A stretch of 64,000 bases of DNA from an uncultured Muribaculaceae bacterium. GTDB lineage: Bacteria; Bacteroidota; Bacteroidia; Bacteroidales; Muribaculaceae. The translations under genes and the position numbers were made by a program. The notes under the pieces are model-generated. The model saw only the letters and a list, made by a program, of their open reading frames with translations, ran no database searches and had not been told where the DNA came from. The DNA is taken from the NCBI GenBank assembly GCA_947628305.1, contig CANQZG010000002.1:124001-188000 (forward strand). Reading direction: 5' to 3'. This document shows positions 24,578 to 33,626 of the stretch, in pieces (within the stretch, counting starts at the first letter, position 1; every line of letters begins with the position of its first letter).

Positions 24578-24652
24578 GCGAGAGTAGCACAGTGGCTAAT
24601 GCGCCGGCTAACCATGCCGGAGTCCGGGGTTCGAGTCCCTGCTCTCGCTCCA
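24578..24652 (+). tRNA. tRNA-like gene with encoded CCA and unusual anticodon loop
   Basis: The sequence folds as a cloverleaf: acceptor GCGAGAG/CTCTCGC, weak D stem (GCA/TGC), anticodon stem CCGGC/GCCGG, T arm CGGGG-TTCGAGT-CCCTG and encoded CCA. The anticodon loop reads TAACCAT, so position 33, almost always U, is A and the formal anticodon is ACC (Gly, GGU). The D arm has only three good pairs. It could be a normal phage tRNA with an odd loop, or a tRNA-like molecule for a non-translational job. It ends 12 nt before the amidoligase start. Confidence 0.7.
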
Positions 24653-24664
24653 ATCATTATTTGC

Positions 24665-26683
24665 ATGGAACTACGCATCACAGAAAGAACATTTGGCATA
24701 GAACTGGAGCTTGCCAACGTGGAGAAGAGAAAGATATACTTTCCCTCTGACTACACTTGGGACGAGGAAGAAGTTATCCACAACACGGACGGCACACGCG
24801 GTACTATATCGGCCAGATACGGAGGCGAGATAAATACGCCTCCCATGCACCTATGCCATAAAAACCTCGACACCTTCCGTAAGGTAGTGGAAAGCTGCGC
24901 TGAAAATGGCGCTGTTGCCCGACGCGACTGCGGCGTTCAGGTTCATATATTCGTGGGCGACCTAACGCTCGATGAACTGAAGAATATTTACTATCTGACC
25001 TACCATGCGACCGACCTCCTGAAAGGCCTCTGCCATTTGCCGCCGTACAGCGATGAGCAGAGATACCGGCCCTCTCCGACTCTGGAATTTTACGAGAGAG
25101 TGCAAAAGGCTCAATCATTCTCTGAACTGCAACGAGCCTTTGAGAACAGCCACAACAAAGGCTATGTCCGGCACTTTGTCAATATTGCTTCCTACTTTGT
25201 GAGAGGCACGGTAGAGTTTCGCCTGTTCAATACCACCACCGATTTTCAGGAGATAATGAACTGCATAATGTTCGCCTATCGGTATGTGGATTATGCCTTG
25301 AAACATAATGAAGATGACTTTCGGGCCATAAAGACGGTAGAGCAAATGGTGTCGACCATAAAGTTACCCTCGGCTCTTCCGGCGTTGCCTCCCTCCCTGA
25401 TATTCTTTTCCTCGATTAGAGAAATGGACGTTGGCGCCACGGCACACTCTGCGGTGGACTTGACCAAATCCATGCTGAACGTCTTAGTGAAGAACACTGG
25501 CGATCAGCTTGTGTGCGTAAATCCCTATTCATTCTCCACTGAGGTACGATTGAGCAAGCTGAAAAAACTCATAGTGTTTAATAACGATGAGTTTAACCAT
25601 ATTCTATATTCGATTGTCCGGGAGGGCCTGCGCATCAAGTATGACAGCACATTCCAGTTCCTCGAAGATTTGAACGGCGACGACCCGGTTAAGCAGGTCG
25701 CCTGCCTAATCGTATTCAAGAAGATATGCCGCTATCTGAAATCGGCCGACTTTTACAAGAAGAGTTTTGAGGCAATTCAGGCGGCAATGCCAATCACCAT
25801 ACAGAACGCCACGAAAGCTGCAACACGCATGGTGGAGTTCCTGACCAACTGCGATTACCGGCTTGGAACAGTCAATGACGCAGTAAAGGTCGGCGGCGAT
25901 GTATTCTTTAACTTTGATGACTATGGCAAAAGCAGAACCGCAGTAAGCGCTCTCCGCAAGCATAGCGATTACAATGGGAGTTTTGAAACTCACTCAACCG
26001 AGTATCTGAACCTCGTGGAAACTCTGCCGGAGAATACGACGCTGTTCTTAGTAAGCACGTTCCCCTACCATGAACACCTTCAGAAGATAGCCTCGGTCGG
26101 CGATAAAATCTTCTATTGCTCACGCAAGAAAGATGCCGCAGTAACGTATAAGGCCGTCAAGTTGAAGATGCCCTCTTTCAAGGAGCCGCCCGATGATTTG
26201 GTAATTGATGACCCTGCCAAACTGAAAATACGGCATGTCGCGGCAAACGTCGTGTTCCAGTTGCAAAAGCATTATGTCAAGAAGGTACAGATTGTATCGA
26301 AAGTAACCTTTCCGTTCCTCGTGTTCTATGAGGATTATCTGCTTGGGGCTTTTGGCTTCAAGTTCAGCAAGCAGGGCTACGACATATCGCTGGTAACTGA
26401 TTTCTGCACCAACAATGCCATACCGCGAGTGAGCAAATTGATATTGCTCTGCGTAAAATCTCGCTGGGTGAAGAAATTCCTGTCCCGGCGCACCCTCGAT
26501 GACTTTGTAACTTGTGAAACGAAAGTCTACACTCACAACCCGGTATCAATGAAGTACCGTGGCCTGTTCAAGAAAGTTTCGCAGGAGAAAAATCATTTGG
26601 TCTATACTTGTGAACTCGGCACCGAGGGAGAGTTTACTGATATTATCGCCAAGTACAAACAGTTTATAAGCCGTAAGAAATGA
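24665..26683 (+). CDS. large amidoligase-family enzyme
   Basis: 672 residues from ATG 24665; an upstream in-frame ATG lies inside the tRNA-like gene and is rejected. The N-terminal ~330 residues match the glutamine-synthetase-like amidoligase superfamily: 'FGIELELANVE' (10-20), 'HNTDGTRGTI', 'YGGEINTPPMH' (52-62), 'CGVQVHIFVGDLTLDELKNI' (89-108) and 'RGTVEFRLFNTTTDF'. These supply the Glu/His metal- and ATP-binding residues for forming amide bonds. Typical amidoligases are about 300-400 residues; the extra C-terminal half is of unknown fold. It starts 12 nt after a tRNA-like gene and overlaps a ParB-like gene. The substrate is unknown. Confidence 0.82.
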   Translation: MELRITERTFGIELELANVEKRKIYFPSDYTWDEEEVIHNTDGTRGTISARYGGEINTPPMHLCHKNLDTFRKVVESCAENGAVARRDCGVQVHIFVGDLTLDELKNIYYLTYHATDLLKGLCHLPPYSDEQRYRPSPTLEFYERVQKAQSFSELQRAFENSHNKGYVRHFVNIASYFVRGTVEFRLFNTTTDFQEIMNCIMFAYRYVDYALKHNEDDFRAIKTVEQMVSTIKLPSALPALPPSLIFFSSIREMDVGATAHSAVDLTKSMLNVLVKNTGDQLVCVNPYSFSTEVRLSKLKKLIVFNNDEFNHILYSIVREGLRIKYDSTFQFLEDLNGDDPVKQVACLIVFKKICRYLKSADFYKKSFEAIQAAMPITIQNATKAATRMVEFLTNCDYRLGTVNDAVKVGGDVFFNFDDYGKSRTAVSALRKHSDYNGSFETHSTEYLNLVETLPENTTLFLVSTFPYHEHLQKIASVGDKIFYCSRKKDAAVTYKAVKLKMPSFKEPPDDLVIDDPAKLKIRHVAANVVFQLQKHYVKKVQIVSKVTFPFLVFYEDYLLGAFGFKFSKQGYDISLVTDFCTNNAIPRVSKLILLCVKSRWVKKFLSRRTLDDFVTCETKVYTHNPVSMKYRGLFKKVSQEKNHLVYTCELGTEGEFTDIIAKYKQFISRKK

Positions 26684-27378
26684 GCAATAAATGGAAACAA
26701 GCCTCTATTGACATAAGCCTTATAGATGAGGCGAGTGTCAATGCAAATCAGATGTCCGAGCATGATTTCAACAGGCTCGTGGAGAACATTCGTATCTCTG
26801 GAGGGTTAAGCAGCGCCATAGGCTGTTACCGAAAGACCGATACGGGGAGATATGTTATTATCTCCGGCCACCACCGATATAGGGCCGCAGTAAAACTACG
26901 GTACAGGGAGGTGCCTGTTATCTACGCAGATGAGGCAGACATGACTCCAGATGAGATTGTGGCTCTGCAACTCTCTCACAACTCGCTTCACGGTGAAGAT
27001 GACAAAGGCATTCTGAAAAGAATGTTTGCAGAAATTCAGAGTGTGGATTTCAAGAGTTTTGCCCATGTCAACATCGATGAACTGGAGCCTATCACCACGG
27101 AGGGGGTAAGTTTCTCCGTGGCCAGCGAGCATTATTCATGCTGCGTGGTATTCTACCACAAAGACATGGAGTTGCTTGATGAACTGGTCGGCATAATCAA
27201 CGAGCAGAACGGAAAGAACGACATCGTAATGGTCGTTGACGGTGATGAAAACGAGGATTTCTATCTCCAGCTTATCGGGCAGATCCGCAAGAAATACGAA
27301 ATCAAGTCAAGTAACATGGCGTTCTGCAAAATCTTGGAACTTGCCAAAAAGCAAATGGAAAGTGAGGTGACAGAATGA
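26680..27378 (+). CDS. ParB/sulfiredoxin-like nuclease-fold protein
   Basis: 232 residues overlapping the amidoligase stop by ATGA. The ParB/Srx core is clear: 'HDFNRLVENIRISGGLSSAI' and 'YVIISGHHRYRAAVKLRY' (about 58-75), then 'EIVALQLSHNSLHGEDD'. There is no helix-turn-helix for centromere binding, so it is not a partition protein. Free-standing ParB domains of this kind occur as nucleases, NTPases or nucleotide-modification partners in phages. Its C-terminal ~100 residues ('CCVVFYHKDMELLDELVGII') form a separate alpha/beta domain of unknown type. Confidence 0.83.
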   Translation: MSNKWKQASIDISLIDEASVNANQMSEHDFNRLVENIRISGGLSSAIGCYRKTDTGRYVIISGHHRYRAAVKLRYREVPVIYADEADMTPDEIVALQLSHNSLHGEDDKGILKRMFAEIQSVDFKSFAHVNIDELEPITTEGVSFSVASEHYSCCVVFYHKDMELLDELVGIINEQNGKNDIVMVVDGDENEDFYLQLIGQIRKKYEIKSSNMAFCKILELAKKQMESEVTE

Positions 27379-28598
27379 AACGCATAGGTATTTTAAGGGA
27401 AACGAAAATCCCTGTTGACAATCGCACCCCGATAACCCCGGCGCAGTGCAAGAAATTGCTCTCGACCTATCCGGGCCTTGAGATATATATTCAACCCTCC
27501 TGTCTGCGAGTTTTTCCGAATGAGGAATACATTAAAGCCGGCGCAGTTCTTTCAGAGGATATGGCTTCTTGTGATTGGCTTTTCGGAGTCAAGGAGGTTA
27601 GCATAAAGAGCCTTATTCCAGACAAACATTATTTCTTCTTCGCCCATATAGGGAAGATGCAACCCTACAATCAAAATCTCTGCCGGGCGATGATTGAGAA
27701 AAACATCACACTGACTGATTACGAGTATCTGACCAAAGAGGGCAAGCGTCTTGTGTCTTTCAGCTTTTGGGCTGGAGTTATGGGCGTTTATAACTCGTTA
27801 CGGCTGTATGGACTGCGGCATGACCTTTTCGACCTCCCGGCTCCAGATAAGAAATTTTCGGTGGCCGACATTCTGAATTTAGGCCGGCCGATAATCTCTG
27901 AACTGAAAGAGGCGCGCCACAATGCTATTCGTATTCTCGTTACGGGCAATGGCCGTGCTTCTGCCGGAGCGCAGTTTATCCTTAATGAACTCGGCGTGAG
28001 ATTTGTGTCGGTCGATGAATTTCTGACAATGGCCGAAGAAACGATAGACAGGCCGATTTTCACCGTGGCCATGACCTCTGACCTCGTAAAGAGAACGGAC
28101 GGCTACAAGTATGACCGAGAACATTTCAAAATGCACCCCAATCGTTATTATTCGGATTTCGGTAAGTTCTCTGGTAAAACGACAATATTTATTCCATGCC
28201 ACTTTTGGGCGCCGGCACAGCCTAAGTATCTCACGAAGGATATGCTCGGCTTTACCAGAATAGATGTAGTAGGTGATGTTACCTGCGACATCAACGGGAG
28301 TGTGGAAACGACAGTCCGGCCCTCTACGCATGACAATCCATTCTACGGCATAGACAGGATTAAGTTGGAGGAAACGGACGAAATGTCTGACTCGGCTATC
28401 GGGGTAATGGCTGTTGACACCCTGCCTAACGCTATCCCAGTGGAAGCATCAACAGACTTTGGCGAAAAGTTAATGGAGCATGTTTTCCCTGCTCTGATGA
28501 ACGTTGACACCGACCGAGTAATCGAGAGGGCAACGCTCATTCGCAAGGGTGAACTGACGGCTCCGTTCTCATACCTGAAACCCTTTGCAGGAGTTTGA
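27375..28598 (+). CDS. saccharopine/alanine dehydrogenase-like enzyme
   Basis: 407 residues overlapping the ParB-like stop by ATGA. The N-terminal 'RIGILRETKIPVDNRTPITP' is the AlaDH/PNT N-terminal motif. 'AIRILVTGNGRASAGAQFIL' resembles the Rossmann nucleotide-binding turn (GxGxxxxGA). 'IDVVGDVTCDINGSVETTVR' and 'HDNPFYGIDRI' are typical of lysine-forming saccharopine dehydrogenases. The family makes or breaks C-N bonds between an amino acid and a keto acid with NAD(P)H. Such a metabolic enzyme is unusual in a phage. Next to an amidoligase it may make an unusual amino acid used as a building block, which is inference. Confidence 0.82.
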   Translation: MKRIGILRETKIPVDNRTPITPAQCKKLLSTYPGLEIYIQPSCLRVFPNEEYIKAGAVLSEDMASCDWLFGVKEVSIKSLIPDKHYFFFAHIGKMQPYNQNLCRAMIEKNITLTDYEYLTKEGKRLVSFSFWAGVMGVYNSLRLYGLRHDLFDLPAPDKKFSVADILNLGRPIISELKEARHNAIRILVTGNGRASAGAQFILNELGVRFVSVDEFLTMAEETIDRPIFTVAMTSDLVKRTDGYKYDREHFKMHPNRYYSDFGKFSGKTTIFIPCHFWAPAQPKYLTKDMLGFTRIDVVGDVTCDINGSVETTVRPSTHDNPFYGIDRIKLEETDEMSDSAIGVMAVDTLPNAIPVEASTDFGEKLMEHVFPALMNVDTDRVIERATLIRKGELTAPFSYLKPFAGV

Positions 28599-28657
28599 AG
28601 AATTAAAAACTTGTGCATAAGATAAGAAAAAATCGTTCACAGTTTGCACATAAAAAA

Positions 28658-29065
28658 ATGGACTCGACCAAAGACACCAGAACGCCGCAGGGGGAGGAAC
28701 ACAAGCTGCCTTTCTCCTACGCTAAAATCGCCGAGGTTTACTCCAAGAAGGCCGGCAATATGTCGGCCACGGCTGCTGCGCTCAACATCGCTCGACGGAC
28801 GCTCTACTACTGGCGGAGCAACCACCCTGAACTTGACGAAATGCTCAAAGATGTAGATGAGGCGCTGCTGGACTTTACGGAGTCTAAGCTGACCGAGGCT
28901 ATCAATAACGGCAACCTCACGGCAATAATATTCCACCTCAAAACCAAAGGTAAGAGCCGAGGATATATTGAGGGTCAGGAAATCACAGCCACGGTGCAGT
29001 CTGCTAAACCCATGACACAACAGGAGGCGCAGGACTTTATTCAAGACCTCGAAAACACGTATTGA
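28658..29065 (+). CDS. terminase small subunit-like protein
   Basis: 135 residues from ATG 28658. 'YAKIAEVYSKKAGNMSATAA' and 'LNIARRTLYYWRSNHPELDE' form a helix-turn-helix that reads like the DNA-recognition domain of small terminases. 'KLTEAINNGNLTAIIFHLKT' and 'KGKSRGY' match the usual oligomerisation region. It lies immediately before the large terminase gene (TGATG overlap). A TTG-N7-GATAA element lies 33 nt upstream of the start (28611-28625). Confidence 0.85.
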   Translation: MDSTKDTRTPQGEEHKLPFSYAKIAEVYSKKAGNMSATAAALNIARRTLYYWRSNHPELDEMLKDVDEALLDFTESKLTEAINNGNLTAIIFHLKTKGKSRGYIEGQEITATVQSAKPMTQQEAQDFIQDLENTY

Positions 29066-30522
29066 TGGAATATGCTCAAGATGAAGTGTTACGGAGGTGG
29101 CTACTCAGCGACTCTCTGAATTTTTCCCGGTTTTTCTTTCAACACCTGAATAACGGGAAACGCTTCGTCATAGGCAAACATCACCGACTTATTTGCGATA
29201 AACTGAACCTCGTTCTGCAAGGTAAGATAAAGCGTCTGCTGATTAACATTGCCCCTCGATATGGAAAGACCGAAATTGCGGTCAAGAATTTTATCGCTAT
29301 GGGTCTTGCGCTGAACCCTGCGGCAAAGTTTATCCACCTCTCATACTCCGGCAACCTCGCTCTTGACAACTCTGTGGCCGTGAAGAATATCGTTACCTCT
29401 CCAGAGTATCAACGGCTGTTCAACATAAAGATTGGCCGTAGTGCTGATACGAAAAGCCGGTGGGACACTTACAACGGTGGCGGTGTATATGCTACGTCCT
29501 CCCTCGGTCAGGTAACAGGTTTTGGCGCAGGTGCTGTCGAGAGTGAAGATGAAGAAAATCCCCTCTTTGGCGGTGCCATTGTGATAGATGACCCTATTAA
29601 GCCTGACAATGCTCTGAATGACAATGCGCGTGAGCAGGTCAATCAGCATTTTGAGACAACCATTCGTAACCGTGTTAACTCCAGAAATACCCCGATAATC
29701 ATTATCATGCAACGGCTCCACGAGCGCGACCTGTGCGGCTATCTTATGGGACTGGAGCCTGACGAATGGGAGGTTTTGAGTATTCCCTGCTTGGAACTTG
29801 ATGAGGACGGCAACGAGCGCGCCCTATGGGAGTTTAAGCATACCGTTGAGGAACTGCGCAAGATTGAGGCTGCCAATCAGTTTGTATTCGACACACAGTA
29901 TATGCAGAACCCCAAGCCTCTTGAGGGTCTGATGTATAACACCCTGCGGACATACGAGGCTTTACCGCTTGAACCGGGCCTGCGAAAGAACTACACCGAT
30001 ACTGCGGATACTGGCTCTGACTTTTTGTGTTCGGTCTGCTACATCGAAACAAAGGTAGGTATGTATGTTACTGATGTTCTCTACACCGACAAACCTATGG
30101 AGTACACGGAGCCTAAGACTGCTGAAATGCTGATGAGGAATAAAACCCAAATGGCGAAGATTGAGAGCAACAACGGCGGCCGTGGCTTTGCTCGCAATGT
30201 CGAGCGCAATGTCAGAATGTTGGGCGGTCCGGTGGGACGAGGTATGAGATTTGTTTCGTTCCGTCAGGGAGCCAACAAGAAAGTCAGGATTTTCACCCGA
30301 TCTGCCGAGGTGCAAAATCTGATATTCTTCCCCGTCGGCTGGGAGTTGAGGTGGCCGCAGTTTGCCAATGCTGTCAAAGGCTATCGTAAGGTAGGACGTA
30401 ATGGCCACGATGATGCCCCTGATGTTCTCACCGGCATGGTAGAATTTTTCCAGAAGGACAGCCCGGCACCAATCACGGCCAAACCGACAACATACAGTAT
30501 CGAGAGAAAGGACAACTACTGA
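29065..30522 (+). CDS. terL: terminase large subunit
   Basis: 485 residues; ATG 29065 preferred over the TTG one codon earlier. ATPase Walker A 'NIAPRYGKTEIA' (about 61-72), Walker B 'GGAIVIDDPIKP' (about 169-180), coupling motif region 'TPIIIIMQRLHERDLCGYLM', and the RNase H-like nuclease domain with 'YTDTADTGSDFLC', 'IESNNGGRGFARNV' and 'NGHDDAPDVLTGMVEF'. It cuts concatemeric DNA and powers packaging into the prohead. The portal gene it must dock to is more than 20 kb downstream, an unusual separation. Confidence 0.95.
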   Translation: MEYAQDEVLRRWLLSDSLNFSRFFFQHLNNGKRFVIGKHHRLICDKLNLVLQGKIKRLLINIAPRYGKTEIAVKNFIAMGLALNPAAKFIHLSYSGNLALDNSVAVKNIVTSPEYQRLFNIKIGRSADTKSRWDTYNGGGVYATSSLGQVTGFGAGAVESEDEENPLFGGAIVIDDPIKPDNALNDNAREQVNQHFETTIRNRVNSRNTPIIIIMQRLHERDLCGYLMGLEPDEWEVLSIPCLELDEDGNERALWEFKHTVEELRKIEAANQFVFDTQYMQNPKPLEGLMYNTLRTYEALPLEPGLRKNYTDTADTGSDFLCSVCYIETKVGMYVTDVLYTDKPMEYTEPKTAEMLMRNKTQMAKIESNNGGRGFARNVERNVRMLGGPVGRGMRFVSFRQGANKKVRIFTRSAEVQNLIFFPVGWELRWPQFANAVKGYRKVGRNGHDDAPDVLTGMVEFFQKDSPAPITAKPTTYSIERKDNY

Positions 30523-30590
30523 CCACTTTCGTTCACTAAGTATCTCCCGGAATACTCAATCTGCAATGTATTAAGTAAGTAACTTTGAAT

Positions 30591-31187
30591 ATGGCAAAGA
30601 ATAAGACACGCAAGAGAAAACGTATGAAGCTCACCACCTACGGGGAGTTTCTTGTGCTTTTGCCCTGCTGCGTGGAAGAACATCAGAAAGAACTGCTGGA
30701 ACTCTTATCTCACGCTGAACGCCCGGCATTCGTGTGTGGCAAAGAAACTCCGGCCAATCTGAACATGATAACCTACGGGCAACTCGATGACCTTAGCCGC
30801 ATAGCCAATACTGCCGACCCTGCGGCCGAGGTGTTCAAAATCCTTATGGGGATTGAGGCTCCACAGGTTTATCCGCTGAATGTATTTGACGTGTTCGGAT
30901 TTATGAACTTTGTCAAGGAAGAGGTCAATCGCATCAACAAGTTATTCCAAGAAATTACCCCCTCTCACACCTCGGAGGAAATAGCCGCCGGCATTGAGGA
31001 CTTGAATTTTGGCACTTTCGGCATTATAGACTGGTACGCCCGCCGTATGGGGATTACCAATCAAGACGAGGTGTATAGCGTGGCGTGGGTGCGCATCTAT
31101 ACTTGTATGAAGAATGACAACGAGCAGCAGGAGTATGAGAAGCGCCTGAACAAACAATATATCAATCGACAAAAGAGACGCAGTTAA
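30591..31187 (+). CDS. hypothetical phage protein, possible tail assembly chaperone
   Basis: 198 residues from ATG 30591. Mostly helical, beginning with a basic stretch ('KNKTRKRKRMK'). The C-terminal 'FGTFGIIDWYARRMGITNQD' and 'EVYSVAWVRIYTCMKNDNEQ' resemble the ends of tail assembly chaperones, but the location right after the terminase is atypical for one. No family is certain. Its stop codon overlaps the next start by 1 nt. Confidence 0.75.
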   Translation: MAKNKTRKRKRMKLTTYGEFLVLLPCCVEEHQKELLELLSHAERPAFVCGKETPANLNMITYGQLDDLSRIANTADPAAEVFKILMGIEAPQVYPLNVFDVFGFMNFVKEEVNRINKLFQEITPSHTSEEIAAGIEDLNFGTFGIIDWYARRMGITNQDEVYSVAWVRIYTCMKNDNEQQEYEKRLNKQYINRQKRRS

Positions 31188-31672
31188 TGGAGAATACTGG
31201 ATTTGACACCAAAGAATTGTTAGGCACGGTTGAGGGTAAGATACGCTCAATCGCTGAAACCCTCGGCCCGGAGATAGAGTATCGCTTTATGAACTGGGCG
31301 CAGGCTAATGTGGAACTTGACAAAATCGAGAAGCCCACGGTAATATACGTTCTGCCGCCCTCCGGCACTCTGACATTCAAGTGGAACGAGGTTAAGGACG
31401 CTCCGAACACACAGATTGCTTTTGTCTGTGTTACTGATTTTGATTTTGAAGGCTCCAAGAATGACGGCATAATCGAGGCTATGAAACGTCTGGCTGTCCG
31501 CTTTGTCAAGGCCCTCAACGAGAGTGGACTCTTTGAGCCTATTGAGGGTGATGTTTTATATCAGGTATTGTATGACCACCTCGACCAAAATGTTACCGGC
31601 GTGGTGCTTACTCTGACTCTTGAGGAAACAAAGGGTATCAGTATCTGCACCGATGAAACACGCAATCAATAA
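31187..31672 (+). CDS. hypothetical structural protein (neck/tail completion-like)
   Basis: 161 residues, alpha/beta: a helical N-terminus ('TVEGKIRSIAETLGPEIEYR'), strand-rich middle ('KPTVIYVLPPSGTLTFKWNE') and 'DVLYQVLYDHLDQNVTGVVL'. Size and place between terminase and a gp10-like protein fit a tail-terminator or head-closure protein. The call rests on gene order, not on a recognised motif. Confidence 0.65.
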   Translation: MENTGFDTKELLGTVEGKIRSIAETLGPEIEYRFMNWAQANVELDKIEKPTVIYVLPPSGTLTFKWNEVKDAPNTQIAFVCVTDFDFEGSKNDGIIEAMKRLAVRFVKALNESGLFEPIEGDVLYQVLYDHLDQNVTGVVLTLTLEETKGISICTDETRNQ

Positions 31673-31692
31673 CTTGTGCATAGGATAACGGC

Positions 31693-32187
31693 ATGGCAAC
31701 GATTGAAGAAACCCTCCAACTCCACTTAGAGAATGTGCGTCAAAAGGTCGCGCAGGCTATGGCCGACTATGGTAGAAATGCCAGTGGTCGGTCAGTAAAC
31801 TCTTTGACCGTGTCCGTGTCTGGTAATGTCGGTACGCTGTATGGCAGTAAATCATTCCTCGCAATGGAGAGAGGTCGCGCCGGTGGTAAAGTTCCCAAGG
31901 GCTTTGTCGGCATCATACGGCAATGGATAATCGACAAAGGAATATCTGTTGCTCCTATCCCTGCCAAAAGGAGGAACACGAAATACACTCCGCATGAACG
32001 TGGCCTGAACTCCTTTGCCGGAGCAATAGCGCATAAGATTATGACTGATGGCACAAAGTTGTTCCGTGATAAGCAATTCAATGACATTTTCACCACGGCG
32101 GTGAATGAAGAATTAGAACTGATGAGTAAGGAACTCATGCTTTATACTGCGGAGAGCCTTGCCGAAATAAACAATATACTGGAATGA
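31693..32187 (+). CDS. HK97-gp10-like head-tail joining protein
   Basis: 164 residues: an N-terminal helix ('LHLENVRQKVAQAMADYGRN'), then 'SVSGNVGTLYGSKSFLAMER', 'GRAGGKVPKGFVGIIRQWII', and a C-terminal helical tail. The Gly/Arg-rich loop after a 'YGS..y...mE.GR' stretch is common in gp10/neck-type proteins. A TTG-N7-GATAA element lies right before the start (31674-31688). Confidence 0.65.
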   Translation: MATIEETLQLHLENVRQKVAQAMADYGRNASGRSVNSLTVSVSGNVGTLYGSKSFLAMERGRAGGKVPKGFVGIIRQWIIDKGISVAPIPAKRRNTKYTPHERGLNSFAGAIAHKIMTDGTKLFRDKQFNDIFTTAVNEELELMSKELMLYTAESLAEINNILE

Positions 32188-33623
32188 GAACTACGACATT
32201 TAAGATACTGAATGTAGCGGACTCCGTGGCATATTATCCTGATGAAATGTGCTTCGCATTCAATCCGAATTTTATTGAGATTGAGTCAGCATGGCCTTCC
32301 GGTGTGCTGACAGTCGAGGTGAGTAAAATATCGGGCATGACCTCTGTCGCCAAACAAGAGATAAAAGTGTCTATGTACGGTGGCAAGGCTAAGATATATA
32401 TGTCGCGGCTGTTCGAGTTGATGTTTGATGACCCTCGCAACTCCAGATGCGTCGAGGTAAGTGTCAACGTCAAAATAGCAACGTTGTCGCTGTTCTCATT
32501 TACGACCCTCGTAATATGGGGCAATATTGCTGTCGGAGAACGCTTCGGCAATATGGGAGTTTTCAGCCGTGATAATGGTGAGGCCTGCTTCTCGCGCAAT
32601 CTGATATGGTTTAAGAATTTCCCCTTTACGGTATCTCTGTTCCGATACAACAGAGAGGTTGAGTTCTTTGGCCGATCAGATAATGGTCGCTATGGCTCTG
32701 ACCCCATATACCGAGATACAAAGGTCTGCTTCTTTGAGAAGATTGAGAAACTGGCGGCTCAACTCCCTGCCTTATCCACTACAACGGTGCAGTTGCCGTT
32801 CCAAGTGGTCTATTACGCCGTCCTGAAACGTTTTGTCGTTTGTAAGGATAATGCTTATTACTCCAACTGGGAGGGCGACCCTGACGAATACTTTGGCTCT
32901 ACTGCCGATTATTGCGATAGTGCCAACGACCTCAAACCGAGAACTGACGTAACCTATCTACTGGAAACCGAGCGAGGCTTTGCACGATATCGGTTTATGA
33001 ATGATGAACTCGTTTACTGCGGAATGTTTACCGACCTCGGTTTTGAGGACATACCGCCCTCCCAAGTATTTCCGATGGCTCATCGTACCGCCACGATAAA
33101 ATACAAAATCTCCGAGGAGGATAGAACCATGTCGGAGTTTGATAGAACCTTTGACTACACGTTCTTCAGGACCGGCGAGAACGTGGCCTTAATCAATCTG
33201 CAAATAAGCCATGACACGGCCGGCTATTATTTGCGGTGGGTCGACAGGCACGGCAATCTCCAGTATTTCCTGTTCACAAAGGGAGAGACGCAGTATAAGA
33301 ATAAACTTGCGACTGATAAGGTACTGCAAGATGAGGCTATAAACGGAACATACTTTGCCAACATCATGCGAACCCGCAGTCTTGAGTGTACCATTACGAT
33401 GAAGTGTTGTGCAGTCAATCTCCCCTCTGATATATTCGACTATGTAGTAACAGTGGTGTCTGCTCCCATTGTTGACCTATACCTCGGCAAAGACGACTCC
33501 GGCACCGAGATATGGCTTCCTGTCAATATTCAGGCAAGCACGGTCAAATATATTCCCAAGCAAACTCTGAACGATTTGGAGTTTTCATTCGCATTACCCG
33601 ATGTCAACGCTCAATCCCTCTAA
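32184..33623 (+). CDS. hypothetical tail protein
   Basis: 479 residues, mostly beta-strand, overlapping the previous gene by ATGA. Segments such as 'KIYMSRLFELMFDDPRNSRC', 'WFKNFPFTVSLFRYNREVEF' and 'ISHDTAGYYLRWVDRHGNLQ' are typical of beta-rich baseplate or tail proteins of Bacteroidales siphoviruses. No catalytic motif seen. Placed before the tape measure together with the next gene. Confidence 0.7.
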   Translation: MRTTTFKILNVADSVAYYPDEMCFAFNPNFIEIESAWPSGVLTVEVSKISGMTSVAKQEIKVSMYGGKAKIYMSRLFELMFDDPRNSRCVEVSVNVKIATLSLFSFTTLVIWGNIAVGERFGNMGVFSRDNGEACFSRNLIWFKNFPFTVSLFRYNREVEFFGRSDNGRYGSDPIYRDTKVCFFEKIEKLAAQLPALSTTTVQLPFQVVYYAVLKRFVVCKDNAYYSNWEGDPDEYFGSTADYCDSANDLKPRTDVTYLLETERGFARYRFMNDELVYCGMFTDLGFEDIPPSQVFPMAHRTATIKYKISEEDRTMSEFDRTFDYTFFRTGENVALINLQISHDTAGYYLRWVDRHGNLQYFLFTKGETQYKNKLATDKVLQDEAINGTYFANIMRTRSLECTITMKCCAVNLPSDIFDYVVTVVSAPIVDLYLGKDDSGTEIWLPVNIQASTVKYIPKQTLNDLEFSFALPDVNAQSL

Positions 33624-33626
33624 GCC

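Noticed and set aside
24599-24664. Longer start for the amidoligase inside the tRNA-like gene
   Set aside because: The extra residues are translated tRNA sequence; ATG 24665 gives the conserved amidoligase N-terminus.
30577-30590. TAACTTTG box before the 30591 gene as a promoter
   Set aside because: Only 3 nt before the start codon and without a -33 TTG, so transcription would start inside the gene.
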